Of a stretch of DNA of 64,000 nt, positions 27,337 through 36,244 are shown piece after piece. Position 1 is the stretch's first letter, and every line of letters starts with the position of its first letter. The position numbers and the translations under genes are program-made. The notes beneath the pieces were generated by a model. It worked only from the letters and a program-made list of their open reading frames with translations. It searched no databases and had not been told where the DNA came from. This stretch comes from FEN-1279 sp964400285. GTDB lineage: Bacteria; Bacteroidota; Ignavibacteria; Tepidaquicellales; Tepidaquicellaceae. The DNA is taken from the NCBI GenBank assembly GCA_964400285.1, contig CAYNTK010000007.1:1-64000 (forward strand). Reading direction: 5' to 3'.

Positions 27337-28581
27337 ATGATTTTTTTAATAAAAATATTAACTATTTTGTACTTTTTATTTAATACTTGTTTAATCGCAA
27401 AAGATATTTCTGTCGGTTGCGGGGAAAAAGTTAATACTATTAAAAAAGCAGTTGAATGTGCAAATGATGGTGACAAGATTATTATTAAAGAGGGTATTTA
27501 TAGAGAAAATAAAATTTTTATTAATAAAACACTTCATATTATTGGTGAAAATAACCCTGTAATTGATGGTGAAAATTTAGATGAAATTTTTACTATTCAA
27601 AAAAGCGGATGCTCTATAAAAAATCTTATAATCAGAAATACTGGTATTAGTTTTCTAAAAGATATTGCGGGAATTAAGATAGAAAATTGTAAAAATGTTA
27701 TCTTAGAAAATAATATTCTCGAAAACAATTTTTTCGCTATTTATCTATCAGGTTCTGATTCTTGTAAAGTAGTATATAATAAAATTATTGGAAAGGCAAC
27801 TTCTGAATCATTTTCAGGTAATGGAATTCATCTCTGGAGATGTTCTAATATTTTAATAGAAGGTAATCTTATCTATAAACAAAGAGATGGAATTTATTTG
27901 GAATTTACTTCTTATAGTTTAATTAAAAATAATTCAAGCTTCAATAATTTAAGGTATGGTCTGCATTTTATGTTTTCAGAAGGAAATGGTTATTACTACA
28001 ACACATTTCGAGAAAATGGTGCTGGTGTCGCTGTAATGTATACTAAACATATTGTAATGATTGGTAATAAATTCGAAAATAACTGGGGTGCTAATTCTTA
28101 TGGTCTACTTTTAAAAGACATTGATAAAAGTATTATAAAACATAATATTTTTCTTAAAAACACTATTGGAATTTATGCTGAAGGTTCAAATGGTACTATA
28201 ATCATTAATAATGATTTTATATCGAATGGCTGGGCTATTAAAATTCTCGGTAATTGTTACGAAGATTCAATTATTAAAAATAATTTCCTTAGTAATACAT
28301 TTGATATTGCAACTAATAGCTCACAAAACGAAAATTTTTTCGATCTTAATTTTTGGGATAAATATAAAGGATATGATTTAAACAATGATAAAATTGGTGA
28401 TGTCCCTTATCGTCCCGTTAGTTTGTTTGCTACGGTGATTGAAAATAGTCCCGAATCTATTTTATTATTAAGAAGTTTTTTAGTTGACTTATTGGACTTA
28501 ACGGAAAAAATAATTCCTGTCTTTATTCCCCAAACACTTATTGATAATAATCCACAGATGATTTTGATTCGTTATGATTAA
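27337..28581 (+). CDS. nosD: NosD, periplasmic right-handed beta-helix protein for CuZ assembly
   Basis: 414 residues. Signal peptide (about 1-20) and a series of PbH1/CASH beta-helix repeats (for example NGIHLWRCSNILIEGNLIYKQRDGIYLEFT and RYGLHFMFSEGN in part). The C-terminal extension matches NosD proteins that dock on NosFY. It overlaps nosF by 8 bp. Works with NosF and NosY to mature the tetranuclear copper-sulfur centre of NosZ. Confidence 0.93.
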   Translation: MIFLIKILTILYFLFNTCLIAKDISVGCGEKVNTIKKAVECANDGDKIIIKEGIYRENKIFINKTLHIIGENNPVIDGENLDEIFTIQKSGCSIKNLIIRNTGISFLKDIAGIKIENCKNVILENNILENNFFAIYLSGSDSCKVVYNKIIGKATSESFSGNGIHLWRCSNILIEGNLIYKQRDGIYLEFTSYSLIKNNSSFNNLRYGLHFMFSEGNGYYYNTFRENGAGVAVMYTKHIVMIGNKFENNWGANSYGLLLKDIDKSIIKHNIFLKNTIGIYAEGSNGTIIINNDFISNGWAIKILGNCYEDSIIKNNFLSNTFDIATNSSQNENFFDLNFWDKYKGYDLNNDKIGDVPYRPVSLFATVIENSPESILLLRSFLVDLLDLTEKIIPVFIPQTLIDNNPQMILIRYD

Positions 28582-29278
28582 AATAAAAAATTTATATAAA
28601 TCTTATGGAAAGTATATTGTTTTAAATAATATCAATTTAATTTTTGAAAAAGGTGTAATTACCGCTCTTATGGGTCCTAATGGCTCAGGAAAAACCACTC
28701 TTCTTAAATGTATACTTAGTCTCGTATTACCTGAAAAAGGTGAAATTTCGGTTAATGATATTGATATTTTCAAAGATTATAAATACAGAAAGTTAATTAG
28801 TTATATGCCGCAAATCGCTTTTTTCCCTAATAATTTAAAAGTTTTTGAAGTCATAGAAATAATTAAAGGAATTAGAGATTCAAAAATTTATGATGAAGAG
28901 TTAATGATTGAATTCAAAATTAACGAGATGTTTGATAAAAAAATATCCGCACTTTCTCAAGGTATGAAGCAAAGACTAAGCGGTGCAATTGCATTTCTTT
29001 TCGATAGTTTGATAATTATTCTTGATGAACCTACTGCTGGTTTAGACCCTTTGTCAACTGAAATTATGAAAAATAAAATCTTAAAAGAAAAATCAAAAGG
29101 AAAACTAATTATTTTCACTACCCATATTATGAATGAAGTAGAAGATATTGCAGATAAATTAATTTTTTTGTATGAAGGTAAAGTAAAACTTGTACAAAAA
29201 ATTGATAAACTGTATATTAAAAATAACGGTTTTAAAAAATCTTTATATAAACTTTTTGAACAATATGAATGGGTATAA
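28574..29278 (+). CDS. nosF: NosF, ABC transporter ATPase for NosZ maturation
   Basis: 234 residues. Walker A GPNGSGKT (34-41), Q-loop near PQIAFFP, ABC signature LSQGMKQRL, Walker B LIIILDEP and the switch His in FTTHIMNEVED. Starts inside the end of nosD and runs into nosY, so the unit is translationally coupled. Confidence 0.95.
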   Translation: MIKIKNLYKSYGKYIVLNNINLIFEKGVITALMGPNGSGKTTLLKCILSLVLPEKGEISVNDIDIFKDYKYRKLISYMPQIAFFPNNLKVFEVIEIIKGIRDSKIYDEELMIEFKINEMFDKKISALSQGMKQRLSGAIAFLFDSLIIILDEPTAGLDPLSTEIMKNKILKEKSKGKLIIFTTHIMNEVEDIADKLIFLYEGKVKLVQKIDKLYIKNNGFKKSLYKLFEQYEWV

Positions 29279-30113
29279 CTTATTAAAATATATAATGAAA
29301 ATTACACCTAAACACTCTAACAAAATTAATTGCAAAAGTAATTTTGAACTTAGTATCCTAAAATATGTTTTTTATGATATAATCAGAAGTAAATGGTTGA
29401 TAATATATACTCTTGCTTTACTTATCACAAGCTCTGGTTTAATATATTTTAGCCACGATGAAACTAAGTCAATTGCAAGTATTTTAAATATAGTTCTAAT
29501 TCTTGTACCTCTTATAAGTATAATTTTTGCTTCAATGCATTTTTATAATTCGAAAGAATTTATACAAATGCTTCTAACCCAACCAGTAAAACGAAACACA
29601 ATTTTCAAAACAGAATATTTAGGAATTTCTTTCTCTTTATCGTTAGGATTTATTATTGGGACAATTTTTCCATTATCTTTTTATGGTCTTTCAAAACCAA
29701 TTTTCTTTTTACTAATATCAGGTGTATTCTTATCTTTTATTTTTACTGCTATAGCATTCCTTTTTTCTATTTTGATTGATGAAAAATTAAAAGGAATGGG
29801 AATTTTGCTTTTCCTATGGCTCTTTTTTTCAATTTTGTATGATGGCTTAATATTAATTTTATATTTCACTTTCAGCGACTATCCCCTTGAAAAGTTTACG
29901 ATTTTTATGACTCTTTTAAATCCTATTGATATTTCTCGAATATTAATTCTCTTAAATATTGATTTATCTGCACTGTTTGGTTTTTCAGGGGCTATCTTTA
30001 TTAAGTTTTTTAACAGTTATTTAGGTATCATTGTTACTTTGTTATCCCTATGTATTTGGACTCTTATTCCTATATATTTGGCAAGAAAAAAGTTTATGAG
30101 AAAAAATTTCTAA
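29265..30113 (+). CDS. nosY: NosY, ABC permease for NosZ maturation
   Basis: Multispanning membrane protein with about six segments, starting FELSILKYVFYDIIRSKWLI, the usual N-terminal elbow of NosY. The longest open frame begins at 29190, but that would overlap nosF by 89 bp. The ATG at 29265 (14-bp overlap) or at 29295 (16 bp after nosF) is more likely, and no clear Shine-Dalgarno decides. Partner of NosF and NosD. Confidence 0.88.
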   Translation: MNGYNLLKYIMKITPKHSNKINCKSNFELSILKYVFYDIIRSKWLIIYTLALLITSSGLIYFSHDETKSIASILNIVLILVPLISIIFASMHFYNSKEFIQMLLTQPVKRNTIFKTEYLGISFSLSLGFIIGTIFPLSFYGLSKPIFFLLISGVFLSFIFTAIAFLFSILIDEKLKGMGILLFLWLFFSILYDGLILILYFTFSDYPLEKFTIFMTLLNPIDISRILILLNIDLSALFGFSGAIFIKFFNSYLGIIVTLLSLCIWTLIPIYLARKKFMRKNF

Positions 30114-30210
30114 AATGTATAAACAAACTAAATATTTTTAATTGCTTTAATTGGCTTCTTTTTAATTATATTATCTTTAATTAGCAACAATTTCTTTATA
30201 ATTTAAAATA

Positions 30211-30216
30211 AGGAGG
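30211..30216 (+). promoter_or_regulatory. Strong Shine-Dalgarno before the diheme cytochrome gene
   Basis: AGGAGG four bases before the ATG at 30221. The nos genes upstream lack such a site, so this gene may be translated more strongly. Confidence 0.7.
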
Positions 30217-30220
30217 TAAA

Positions 30221-31204
30221 ATGAAAAAACTAATTAAAATTTTTTTATTCTTAGTATCTTTTATAATTTTTGGATTGTTTATAGGATACTTTTATTTTAT
30301 TAATTCTTATCCAAAGATTAACAAAGCACAAGATATTAAGATTAATGCTACTCCTGAAATGTTAAAAAGAGGAGAATACCTATTCAATAGTGTATGTGGT
30401 TGTGTAGATTGTCATTCAGCCCGCGACTATACAAAATTTGCAGGCCCCCTAATTCCTGGAACAGTAGGTAAAGGTGGATTTGAATATAACGAAGATATGG
30501 GTTTACCTGGTAAATTCTACGCAAAAAACATTACCCCTTCTGCTCTTAAAAACTGGTCTGATGGGGAAATCTTAAGAGCAATAACCGAAGGTGTTAATAA
30601 AGATGGGAAATCTTTGTTCCCCATTATGCCTTATCTTTCTTATGGCAAAATGAATAAAGATGATGTTTATTCTATTATTGCTTATCTCAAAACCCTTCAA
30701 CCAATTGAAAATTATGTACCCGAAAGTAAGCCTAACTTCCCTATGAATCTTATCATTAGAACTATGCCTCAAAAGAGTGATTTTCAATCACTTCCCGAAA
30801 AATCTAATACGAAAGAATATGGTAAATACCTCTTAAATATTGCTGGTTGTAGCGATTGTCATACTCCGCAGGTAAAAGGTGAATTTTTAATGGATAAATA
30901 TCTTGCTGGTGGTCAAGAATATAAATTCCCCGGTAGTATTATTATTCGTCCTTCAAATATTACACCCGATATGCAAACTGGTATAGGTAGTTGGTCAAAA
31001 GAAAATTTTATCGAAAAATTTCGCTCTTTCTCAAAAGATAAATATAATCCACCAGAAATAAAGCAGGGTGATTTTAATACTTTTATGGGTTGGACTTTTT
31101 ATGCAGAGATGACTGATTATGATTTATCAGCTATCTATGATTATCTAATGTCCGTTCCTCCAGTTCATAATTCTGTGGTTAAATATGAAAAATTAAATAA
31201 TTAA
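30221..31204 (+). CDS. Membrane-anchored diheme c-type cytochrome
   Basis: 327 residues. N-terminal membrane anchor (about 5-28), then two cytochrome c domains with C61-V-D-C64-H65 and C210-S-D-C213-H214; met-containing loops such as LFPIMPYLSYGKM and NTFMGWTFYAEM could supply axial ligands. The arrangement resembles the diheme subunits of alcohol dehydrogenase-type and related respiratory cytochromes. Located 108 bp after nosY with its own strong ribosome site, so it may be the last gene of the nos unit. Likely routes quinol-derived electrons to NosZ; inference. Confidence 0.82.
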   Translation: MKKLIKIFLFLVSFIIFGLFIGYFYFINSYPKINKAQDIKINATPEMLKRGEYLFNSVCGCVDCHSARDYTKFAGPLIPGTVGKGGFEYNEDMGLPGKFYAKNITPSALKNWSDGEILRAITEGVNKDGKSLFPIMPYLSYGKMNKDDVYSIIAYLKTLQPIENYVPESKPNFPMNLIIRTMPQKSDFQSLPEKSNTKEYGKYLLNIAGCSDCHTPQVKGEFLMDKYLAGGQEYKFPGSIIIRPSNITPDMQTGIGSWSKENFIEKFRSFSKDKYNPPEIKQGDFNTFMGWTFYAEMTDYDLSAIYDYLMSVPPVHNSVVKYEKLNN

Positions 31205-31367
31205 ATTTTAATTATATTTATCTAAATGTAATGGTTTTTAATTTGATATATACTAAATAATCTAAAAATTGCTAAATTAGTTTTCTGTCTCTTATCCTCT
31301 TACATAGAGTTCGCAAAAGTTTGTAAATAGTTTTTTAATATTTTGAAATACTAATCCATTTAAAGAA

Positions 31368-31478
31368 TTCAAACGAAAAGAGGAGACTACCGAGTGGTTA
31401 AACGTCACTAACCTCCACTTTGTCGGGGGTAGTGACTAAAACAAATTCTTCCAGCCTCTTTTTGTTCGAACTTTTTTT
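31368..31478 (+). ncRNA. Probable structured RNA (small RNA or leader element) of unknown class
   Basis: Outer stem TTCAAACGAAAAGAGG (31368-31383) pairs with CCTCTTTTTGTTCGAA (31455-31470), with one wobble and one mismatch, and a T-run follows at 31472-31478. Inner hairpin GTCACTAACCTCC (31404-31416) pairs with GGGGGTAGTGAC (31425-31436). ACTACC at 31386-31391 could pair with the same GGTAGT, so two folds compete. Strand is inferred from the T-run. It matches no RNA family that I recognise. Confidence 0.55.
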
Positions 31479-31522
31479 AAAATAAATATCGTTCGAATTT
31501 ACACACGATTTGTAACCCTATC

Positions 31523-31555
31523 TCCACTTTTATGCACTAAAAAGTGGATTTTTTT
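31523..31555 (+). terminator. Rho-independent terminator
   Basis: TCCACTTTT (31523-31531), 8-nt loop, AAAAGTGGA (31540-31548), then seven T. Ends transcription of the upstream RNA or nos unit before the T9SS gene. Confidence 0.85.
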
Positions 31556-31604
31556 ATTTCCTTAATCTTAAGAAATTGTATTAAATTATAAAATTTTTAA
31601 TTAT

Positions 31605-33212
31605 ATGAGGAAAGTAATACTGTTAATTTTATTAATTATTTTTATAAGTTACAACGCATACTCACAATACACAAATGTTACGATTTTTACTCCCGGCTTA
31701 TCTTATCCTCCTGAAGAACCATCTATTTGTATTAATCCTAAAAATATTAATATTTTAGTTGCTGGAGCTAATATTAATTATGTATCTTATTCGACTAATG
31801 GTGGTCTTAATTGGGCTACTCAGTATGGTTTATCGAATAGTCAATATGGTGTTTGGGGAGACCCGTGCATAATTTGTGATACGAACGGTGTATTTTATTA
31901 TTTTCATTTATCTAATTCTGTATCTCCAGGATATTGGATTGATAGAATCGTTTGCCAGAGGTCAACAAATAATGGTATTAGCTGGAATAATCCCGGCTCT
32001 TATACTTTTTATAATCCACCTAAAGAGCAAGACAAAGAATGGGCTTGTGTTGACCCAAGAAATAATTATATTTATGTTACTTGGACACAATTCGATAATT
32101 ATGGAAGCTCTTCTCTAACAGATAGTTCGAATATTTTATTTTCGAAATCTACCGATGGGGGTTTGAACTGGGTAAACTTTGGAAGCGGAACTGCATTGAG
32201 AATTGATAAACTCGGGGGGGATTGTGTTGATGAAGATAATACTGTCGAAGGTGCCGTACCCTGCGTTGGTCCTAATGGTGAAGTCTATGTCGCTTGGGCT
32301 GGTCCAAAAATTAGAAATGTTCAATTCGGTATTTTTTTTAATAAATCAACTAATGCTGGAAATAATTGGTTAGCAGACCCAATATATGTTTGTGACCAAC
32401 CCGGCGGTTGGGATTATATGATTAATGGCTTACAAAGAAGTAATGGTATGCCTATTACTTGCTGTGATATTAGTAATGGTCCTTACAGAGGTAATATATA
32501 TATTGGATATTCCGATAGTGCTGGTCCCTCCGACCATGACATCAAATTTGTAAAGTCTACAAACGGTGGATTAAATTGGAGCACTCCTTTAAGAGTTAAT
32601 AATGATGCTACCACAAGAGAGCAATTTATGCCTTGGATGACTGTTGACCAGAAAAACGGACATATATATTTTGTATTCTATGATAGAAGAAATTATTCTA
32701 ATACTGCTACCGATGTCTATATTGCCAAATCTACTGACGGAGGAAATACATTTACGAATACTATTATTAGCACATCTCCTTTTACTCCTACAAGTGGAAC
32801 TTTTTTTGGAGATTACAATAATATTACTGCTTATAACGGTAGAGTAAGACCTATTTGGACAAGATTACAAGGAACGTTATCGGTTTTAACCGCAATTATT
32901 GATTATCCTACTAACGAGAATAATATTTCTCAAAATATACCTTCTGAATTTAAACTCGAACAAAATTTCCCTAATCCATTTAATCCCGTTACACAAATTA
33001 AATATTCTTTAAAAGAGAATACATTCGTAAATCTGAGTGTTTATAATAATGTTGGACAGGAAATTGCTGTGCTTGCAAATGATTTTAAACAAGCTGGAAA
33101 TTATTCTATTTCATTCGATATTAAAGAATATAACCTACCAAGCGGTGTTTATTTTTATAGATTAAAAGCTGGCAATTACACCGAAACAAAGAAAATGATT
33201 GTTACAAAATAG
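31605..33212 (+). CDS. Secreted sialidase-like (BNR repeat) protein with T9SS sorting domain
   Basis: 535 residues. Signal peptide (1-20, ending AYSQ). Five or so BNR/Asp-box-like motifs (STNGGLNW, STNNGISW, STDGGLNW, STNAGNNW, STDGGNTF) in a beta-propeller fold. The C-terminal 80 residues are a type A T9SS sorting domain: EFKLEQNFPNPFNPVT, GQEIAVLAND, SGVYFYRLKAG and a terminal KKMIVTK. Exported across the outer membrane or displayed on the surface. Asp-box propellers need not be sialidases; the catalytic residues were not identified. Confidence 0.85.
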   Translation: MRKVILLILLIIFISYNAYSQYTNVTIFTPGLSYPPEEPSICINPKNINILVAGANINYVSYSTNGGLNWATQYGLSNSQYGVWGDPCIICDTNGVFYYFHLSNSVSPGYWIDRIVCQRSTNNGISWNNPGSYTFYNPPKEQDKEWACVDPRNNYIYVTWTQFDNYGSSSLTDSSNILFSKSTDGGLNWVNFGSGTALRIDKLGGDCVDEDNTVEGAVPCVGPNGEVYVAWAGPKIRNVQFGIFFNKSTNAGNNWLADPIYVCDQPGGWDYMINGLQRSNGMPITCCDISNGPYRGNIYIGYSDSAGPSDHDIKFVKSTNGGLNWSTPLRVNNDATTREQFMPWMTVDQKNGHIYFVFYDRRNYSNTATDVYIAKSTDGGNTFTNTIISTSPFTPTSGTFFGDYNNITAYNGRVRPIWTRLQGTLSVLTAIIDYPTNENNISQNIPSEFKLEQNFPNPFNPVTQIKYSLKENTFVNLSVYNNVGQEIAVLANDFKQAGNYSISFDIKEYNLPSGVYFYRLKAGNYTETKKMIVTK

Positions 33213-33230
33213 ATTTAAAAATTTTATTAT

Positions 33231-33267
33231 AAAAAAAGGTTAACCGAACTTTGGTTAACCTTTTTTT
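33231..33267. terminator. Bidirectional rho-independent terminator
   Basis: Seven A, GGTTAACC (33238-33245), loop GAACTTT, GGTTAACC (33253-33260), seven T. Serves both convergent genes. Confidence 0.93.
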
Positions 33268-33278
33268 ATTTTTGAAGT

Positions 33279-34112
33279 TCAACTAATTAATGGCTTCGAC
33301 ATACTCCATAAATAATTAAAAAGAATTTTGCAAGCCGAAACCATTTCTTTATGCTCGATAAGTATTATTGTTAATTCATCTGGATTTTTTATTATATCTT
33401 GCAAAGGAAAAATAACTTTCCTCTCATCGAAAACTACCATTTTTATTGGTATATGCTCTATCATTCTTAATTGTGAACCTAACTTTGCAAGTGGCTTAAA
33501 TTGCTCGATTAGTGCAGTGTTTTCTAATAGTTCTCCTGATTCATAAATCTTTTTACAAACTACACCTCTTTTTAACATATTCTTTTCTTCTTTTATCTGT
33601 TGATTTACCCTTGTATTTGTATCGCAGACATAAGGCCCTTTTATTAAAAATAATGTCTCGGATTTTGCTTCTTTAAATGATTCTAAAATTTTTTTCTGTG
33701 CAAGCTCTTTGTCTTTTATCACTTCTACAAATTCGAGCGGGCTAACGAAATTTTTGTTCCTTTGATATATCGGATTAAAAAAGCCCGAAAGTGATTCTGT
33801 AATTTCTTTTTTCTTCTCTAATTCGTATAGATAATTGTTCTTATAGTCTTCGAGTATTTTGTGAAGTGCTTTTTTCGGCTCTACGGCTTCATAATATTTT
33901 GTTTTTCCTACTCGTCTTTCGATGCATATTCCTCTCTCTATCATTTTTAATAACACTTCATAAATCTTTGTGCGGGGGATATTTGCAGTTTTTTGTAGCT
34001 CCGAACTCGTAAAACTCTTTTTCGATAGTAATGTTATATATACTTTTGTCTCTCTTTCGGTTAATCCTAACTCAAGAAATTTCTGTATCTTATTTTTATA
34101 TTCGGGTCTCAT
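33279..34112 (-). CDS. TrmB-family sugar-responsive transcriptional regulator
   Basis: 277 residues. N-terminal winged HTH of TrmB type (LGLTERETKVYITLLSKKSF...NIPRTKIYEVLLKMIERG), a short coiled segment, then the TrmB effector domain (EEKNMLKRGVVCKKIYESGE...VVFDERKVIFPL). TrmB proteins are best known as maltose/trehalose regulators in archaea. This one is divergent from glgB and next to GH57 and malQ genes, so it most likely controls glycogen/maltodextrin metabolism in response to a sugar. No operator could be picked out in the 179-bp divergent region. Confidence 0.8.
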   Translation of the reverse strand: MRPEYKNKIQKFLELGLTERETKVYITLLSKKSFTSSELQKTANIPRTKIYEVLLKMIERGICIERRVGKTKYYEAVEPKKALHKILEDYKNNYLYELEKKKEITESLSGFFNPIYQRNKNFVSPLEFVEVIKDKELAQKKILESFKEAKSETLFLIKGPYVCDTNTRVNQQIKEEKNMLKRGVVCKKIYESGELLENTALIEQFKPLAKLGSQLRMIEHIPIKMVVFDERKVIFPLQDIIKNPDELTIILIEHKEMVSACKILFNYLWSMSKPLIS

Positions 34113-34291
34113 TTATTTATTATTTTTATACCTCTTATTAGGGTAACAATAAAATAGAATAAAATCATTTCTTTTTCAAGCAAATATCCTGTAGCAAAAG
34201 ACAATTAATAATATGTTAATACTTTGTAAATCTTTAAATCGTCAGTTCAATTTGACTTTCACTTTTCTAACATTGATTTTATTTTGTATAT

Positions 34292-36223
34292 ATGATTAAA
34301 AAAGAAATTGCTAAGTATGGTATAAGTGATTTTGACCTTTATTTATTAAGTGAAGGAAATCATTTCCAAATTTACGAAAAACTCGGTGCTAAAATTAAAA
34401 CCATTGATGGTGTGAAAGGTGTCCGATTTGCAGTCTGGGCTCCGAATGCTAAAAGTGTTAGTGTTGTTGGAAATTTTAATTACTGGAATGCTGATTCACA
34501 TCCGATGGAAAATGTATTGAATTCCGGTGTTTGGGCTTTATTTGTTCCTGATTTGAAAGAAGGTGAAGTCTATAAATATGCTATCACAACTCAATTTGGT
34601 AGCGTTCATTTGAAAGCTGACCCATTCGCTTTTCAATCGGAAATAAGACCCCGAACGGCATCTGTGGTAAATTCCCTCGAAAGTTTCAAGTGGAACGATA
34701 ATCTTTGGCTTGAAAAAAGAAGTCAAATGGATTTTCAGAAATCTCCTTTCTCAATTTATGAAGTCCATTTAGGTTCATGGAAAAAAGATTATAAAAACGA
34801 ATATTTCCCAAATGATGCAGGGTACAAAAGTTATAGGCAAATTGCTTACGAACTCGTTGATTATGTTAAACAGATGGGTTATTCGCACATCGAACTTTTA
34901 CCTATTATGGAACATCCGCTCGATGAATCGTGGGGATATCAGGTCGTAAGTTATTTTGCACCGACAAGCAGATACGGAACTCCACAAGATTTTATGTTCT
35001 TTGTGGATTATTGTCATCAAAACGGAATTGGTGTGATTCTCGATTGGGTTCCTGCACATTTTCCTACCGATGAACATGGACTTGTAAATTTTGATGGGAC
35101 ACAATTGTTTGCTTATAAAAGCTGGAAAAAAGGTTATCATAAAGAATGGGGAACTCTGGTATTCGATTATGGAAGAAACGAAGTGCGAAATTTCTTAATT
35201 TCGAACGCACTCTTCTGGTTTGAAAAATATCATATTGACGGTTTGCGTGTTGACGCTGTCGCTTCTATGCTATATCTCGATTATTCCAGAAATGATGGTG
35301 AATGGGAACCGAATATATACGGAGGAAGAGAGAACCTCGAAGCAATAGATTTTATTAAAAAATTTAATGAAGTAGTCCACCTATATCATAAAGGTATAGT
35401 TACTATTGCCGAAGAATCCACAGCATTCCCGATGGTATCACGTCCTACTTATATCGGCGGACTTGGATTCGATATGAAATGGAATATGGGATGGATGAAT
35501 GATACCTTAAGATATTTTTCAAAGGAACCTATTCATAGAAAATATCATCAGAATATGATAACTTTTTCATTATGGTATGCATTTAACGAAAATTTTGTGC
35601 TTCCGATTTCTCACGATGAAGTTGTTCACGGAAAAAAATCATTATTGGAAAAAATGCCGGGAGACCAGTGGCAGAGATTTGCGAATTTAAGATTATTTTT
35701 ACTTTATATGTTTGGACATCCGGGAAAGAAACTTAATTTTATGTCCAATGATATTGCACAATATAAAGAGTGGAACGTAAATGATTCTCTCGATTGGTTT
35801 GTTCAGGATTTTGAAATGCACAAAAAATTGAATTATTATTTTAAAGATTTAAATAAAATGTATTTACAAAATCCTGCTTTATACCAGCAGGATTTTAAAT
35901 CCGAAGGGTTTGAATGGGTTGATTTCTCCGACGCAGATAGCAGTGTAATTTCATTCCTCAGAAAATCGGAAAACAGTAACGAAGTGTTATTATTTGTTTT
36001 GAATATGACCCCCGTCTTGAGAGAAAACTATGAACTTGGTGTCCCTTATTATGGATATTATAAAGAAATTTTAAATAGCGACGGAATTGAATATGGTGGT
36101 AGCGGAAAAGGTAATTCGGGCGGAGTAAATTCAAACCAAAAAACAAAAAATCAATGGTATCATACAATATTATTAACTTTACCTCCACTTGGAGGATTGG
36201 TCTTTAAAGTTGAAAAGTATTAA
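34292..36223 (+). CDS. glgB: 1,4-alpha-glucan branching enzyme GlgB (GH13)
   Basis: 643 residues, full length. CBM48 domain (about 25-125, VRFAVWAPNAKSVSVVGNFN), GH13 barrel with nucleophile Asp in DGLRVDAVASMLYLDYS, acid/base Glu in IAEESTAFPMV and stabiliser in ISHDEVVHGKKS, then the all-beta C-terminal domain. Makes alpha-1,6 branches in glycogen. First of three plus-strand genes for alpha-glucan metabolism; the GH57 gene follows 21 bp later. Confidence 0.96.
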   Translation: MIKKEIAKYGISDFDLYLLSEGNHFQIYEKLGAKIKTIDGVKGVRFAVWAPNAKSVSVVGNFNYWNADSHPMENVLNSGVWALFVPDLKEGEVYKYAITTQFGSVHLKADPFAFQSEIRPRTASVVNSLESFKWNDNLWLEKRSQMDFQKSPFSIYEVHLGSWKKDYKNEYFPNDAGYKSYRQIAYELVDYVKQMGYSHIELLPIMEHPLDESWGYQVVSYFAPTSRYGTPQDFMFFVDYCHQNGIGVILDWVPAHFPTDEHGLVNFDGTQLFAYKSWKKGYHKEWGTLVFDYGRNEVRNFLISNALFWFEKYHIDGLRVDAVASMLYLDYSRNDGEWEPNIYGGRENLEAIDFIKKFNEVVHLYHKGIVTIAEESTAFPMVSRPTYIGGLGFDMKWNMGWMNDTLRYFSKEPIHRKYHQNMITFSLWYAFNENFVLPISHDEVVHGKKSLLEKMPGDQWQRFANLRLFLLYMFGHPGKKLNFMSNDIAQYKEWNVNDSLDWFVQDFEMHKKLNYYFKDLNKMYLQNPALYQQDFKSEGFEWVDFSDADSSVISFLRKSENSNEVLLFVLNMTPVLRENYELGVPYYGYYKEILNSDGIEYGGSGKGNSGGVNSNQKTKNQWYHTILLTLPPLGGLVFKVEKY

Positions 36224-36244
36224 CAAAAAAAGGAAATTTTTTAT

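Larger units (their letters stand above)
31205..31604. other. 400-bp intergenic region with a structured RNA and a terminator
   Basis: No reading frame of note. The first 150 bp are plain AT-rich sequence. A less AT-rich, strongly self-complementary block occupies 31368-31478 and a rho-independent terminator 31523-31555. The T9SS protein gene starts 50 bp after the terminator. Confidence 0.7.

Noticed and set aside
29190..29264. Longer N-terminus for NosY
   Set aside because: It would overlap nosF by 89 bp and adds residues not expected before the first membrane segment.
31384..31470. A tRNA-like D-arm text (CCGAGTGGTTAAAC) and a TTCGAAC loop suggested a tRNA-Leu or tRNA-Ser
   Set aside because: The acceptor and T-arm stems do not pair and no anticodon arm of proper size forms. 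The block fits a different hairpin set better.
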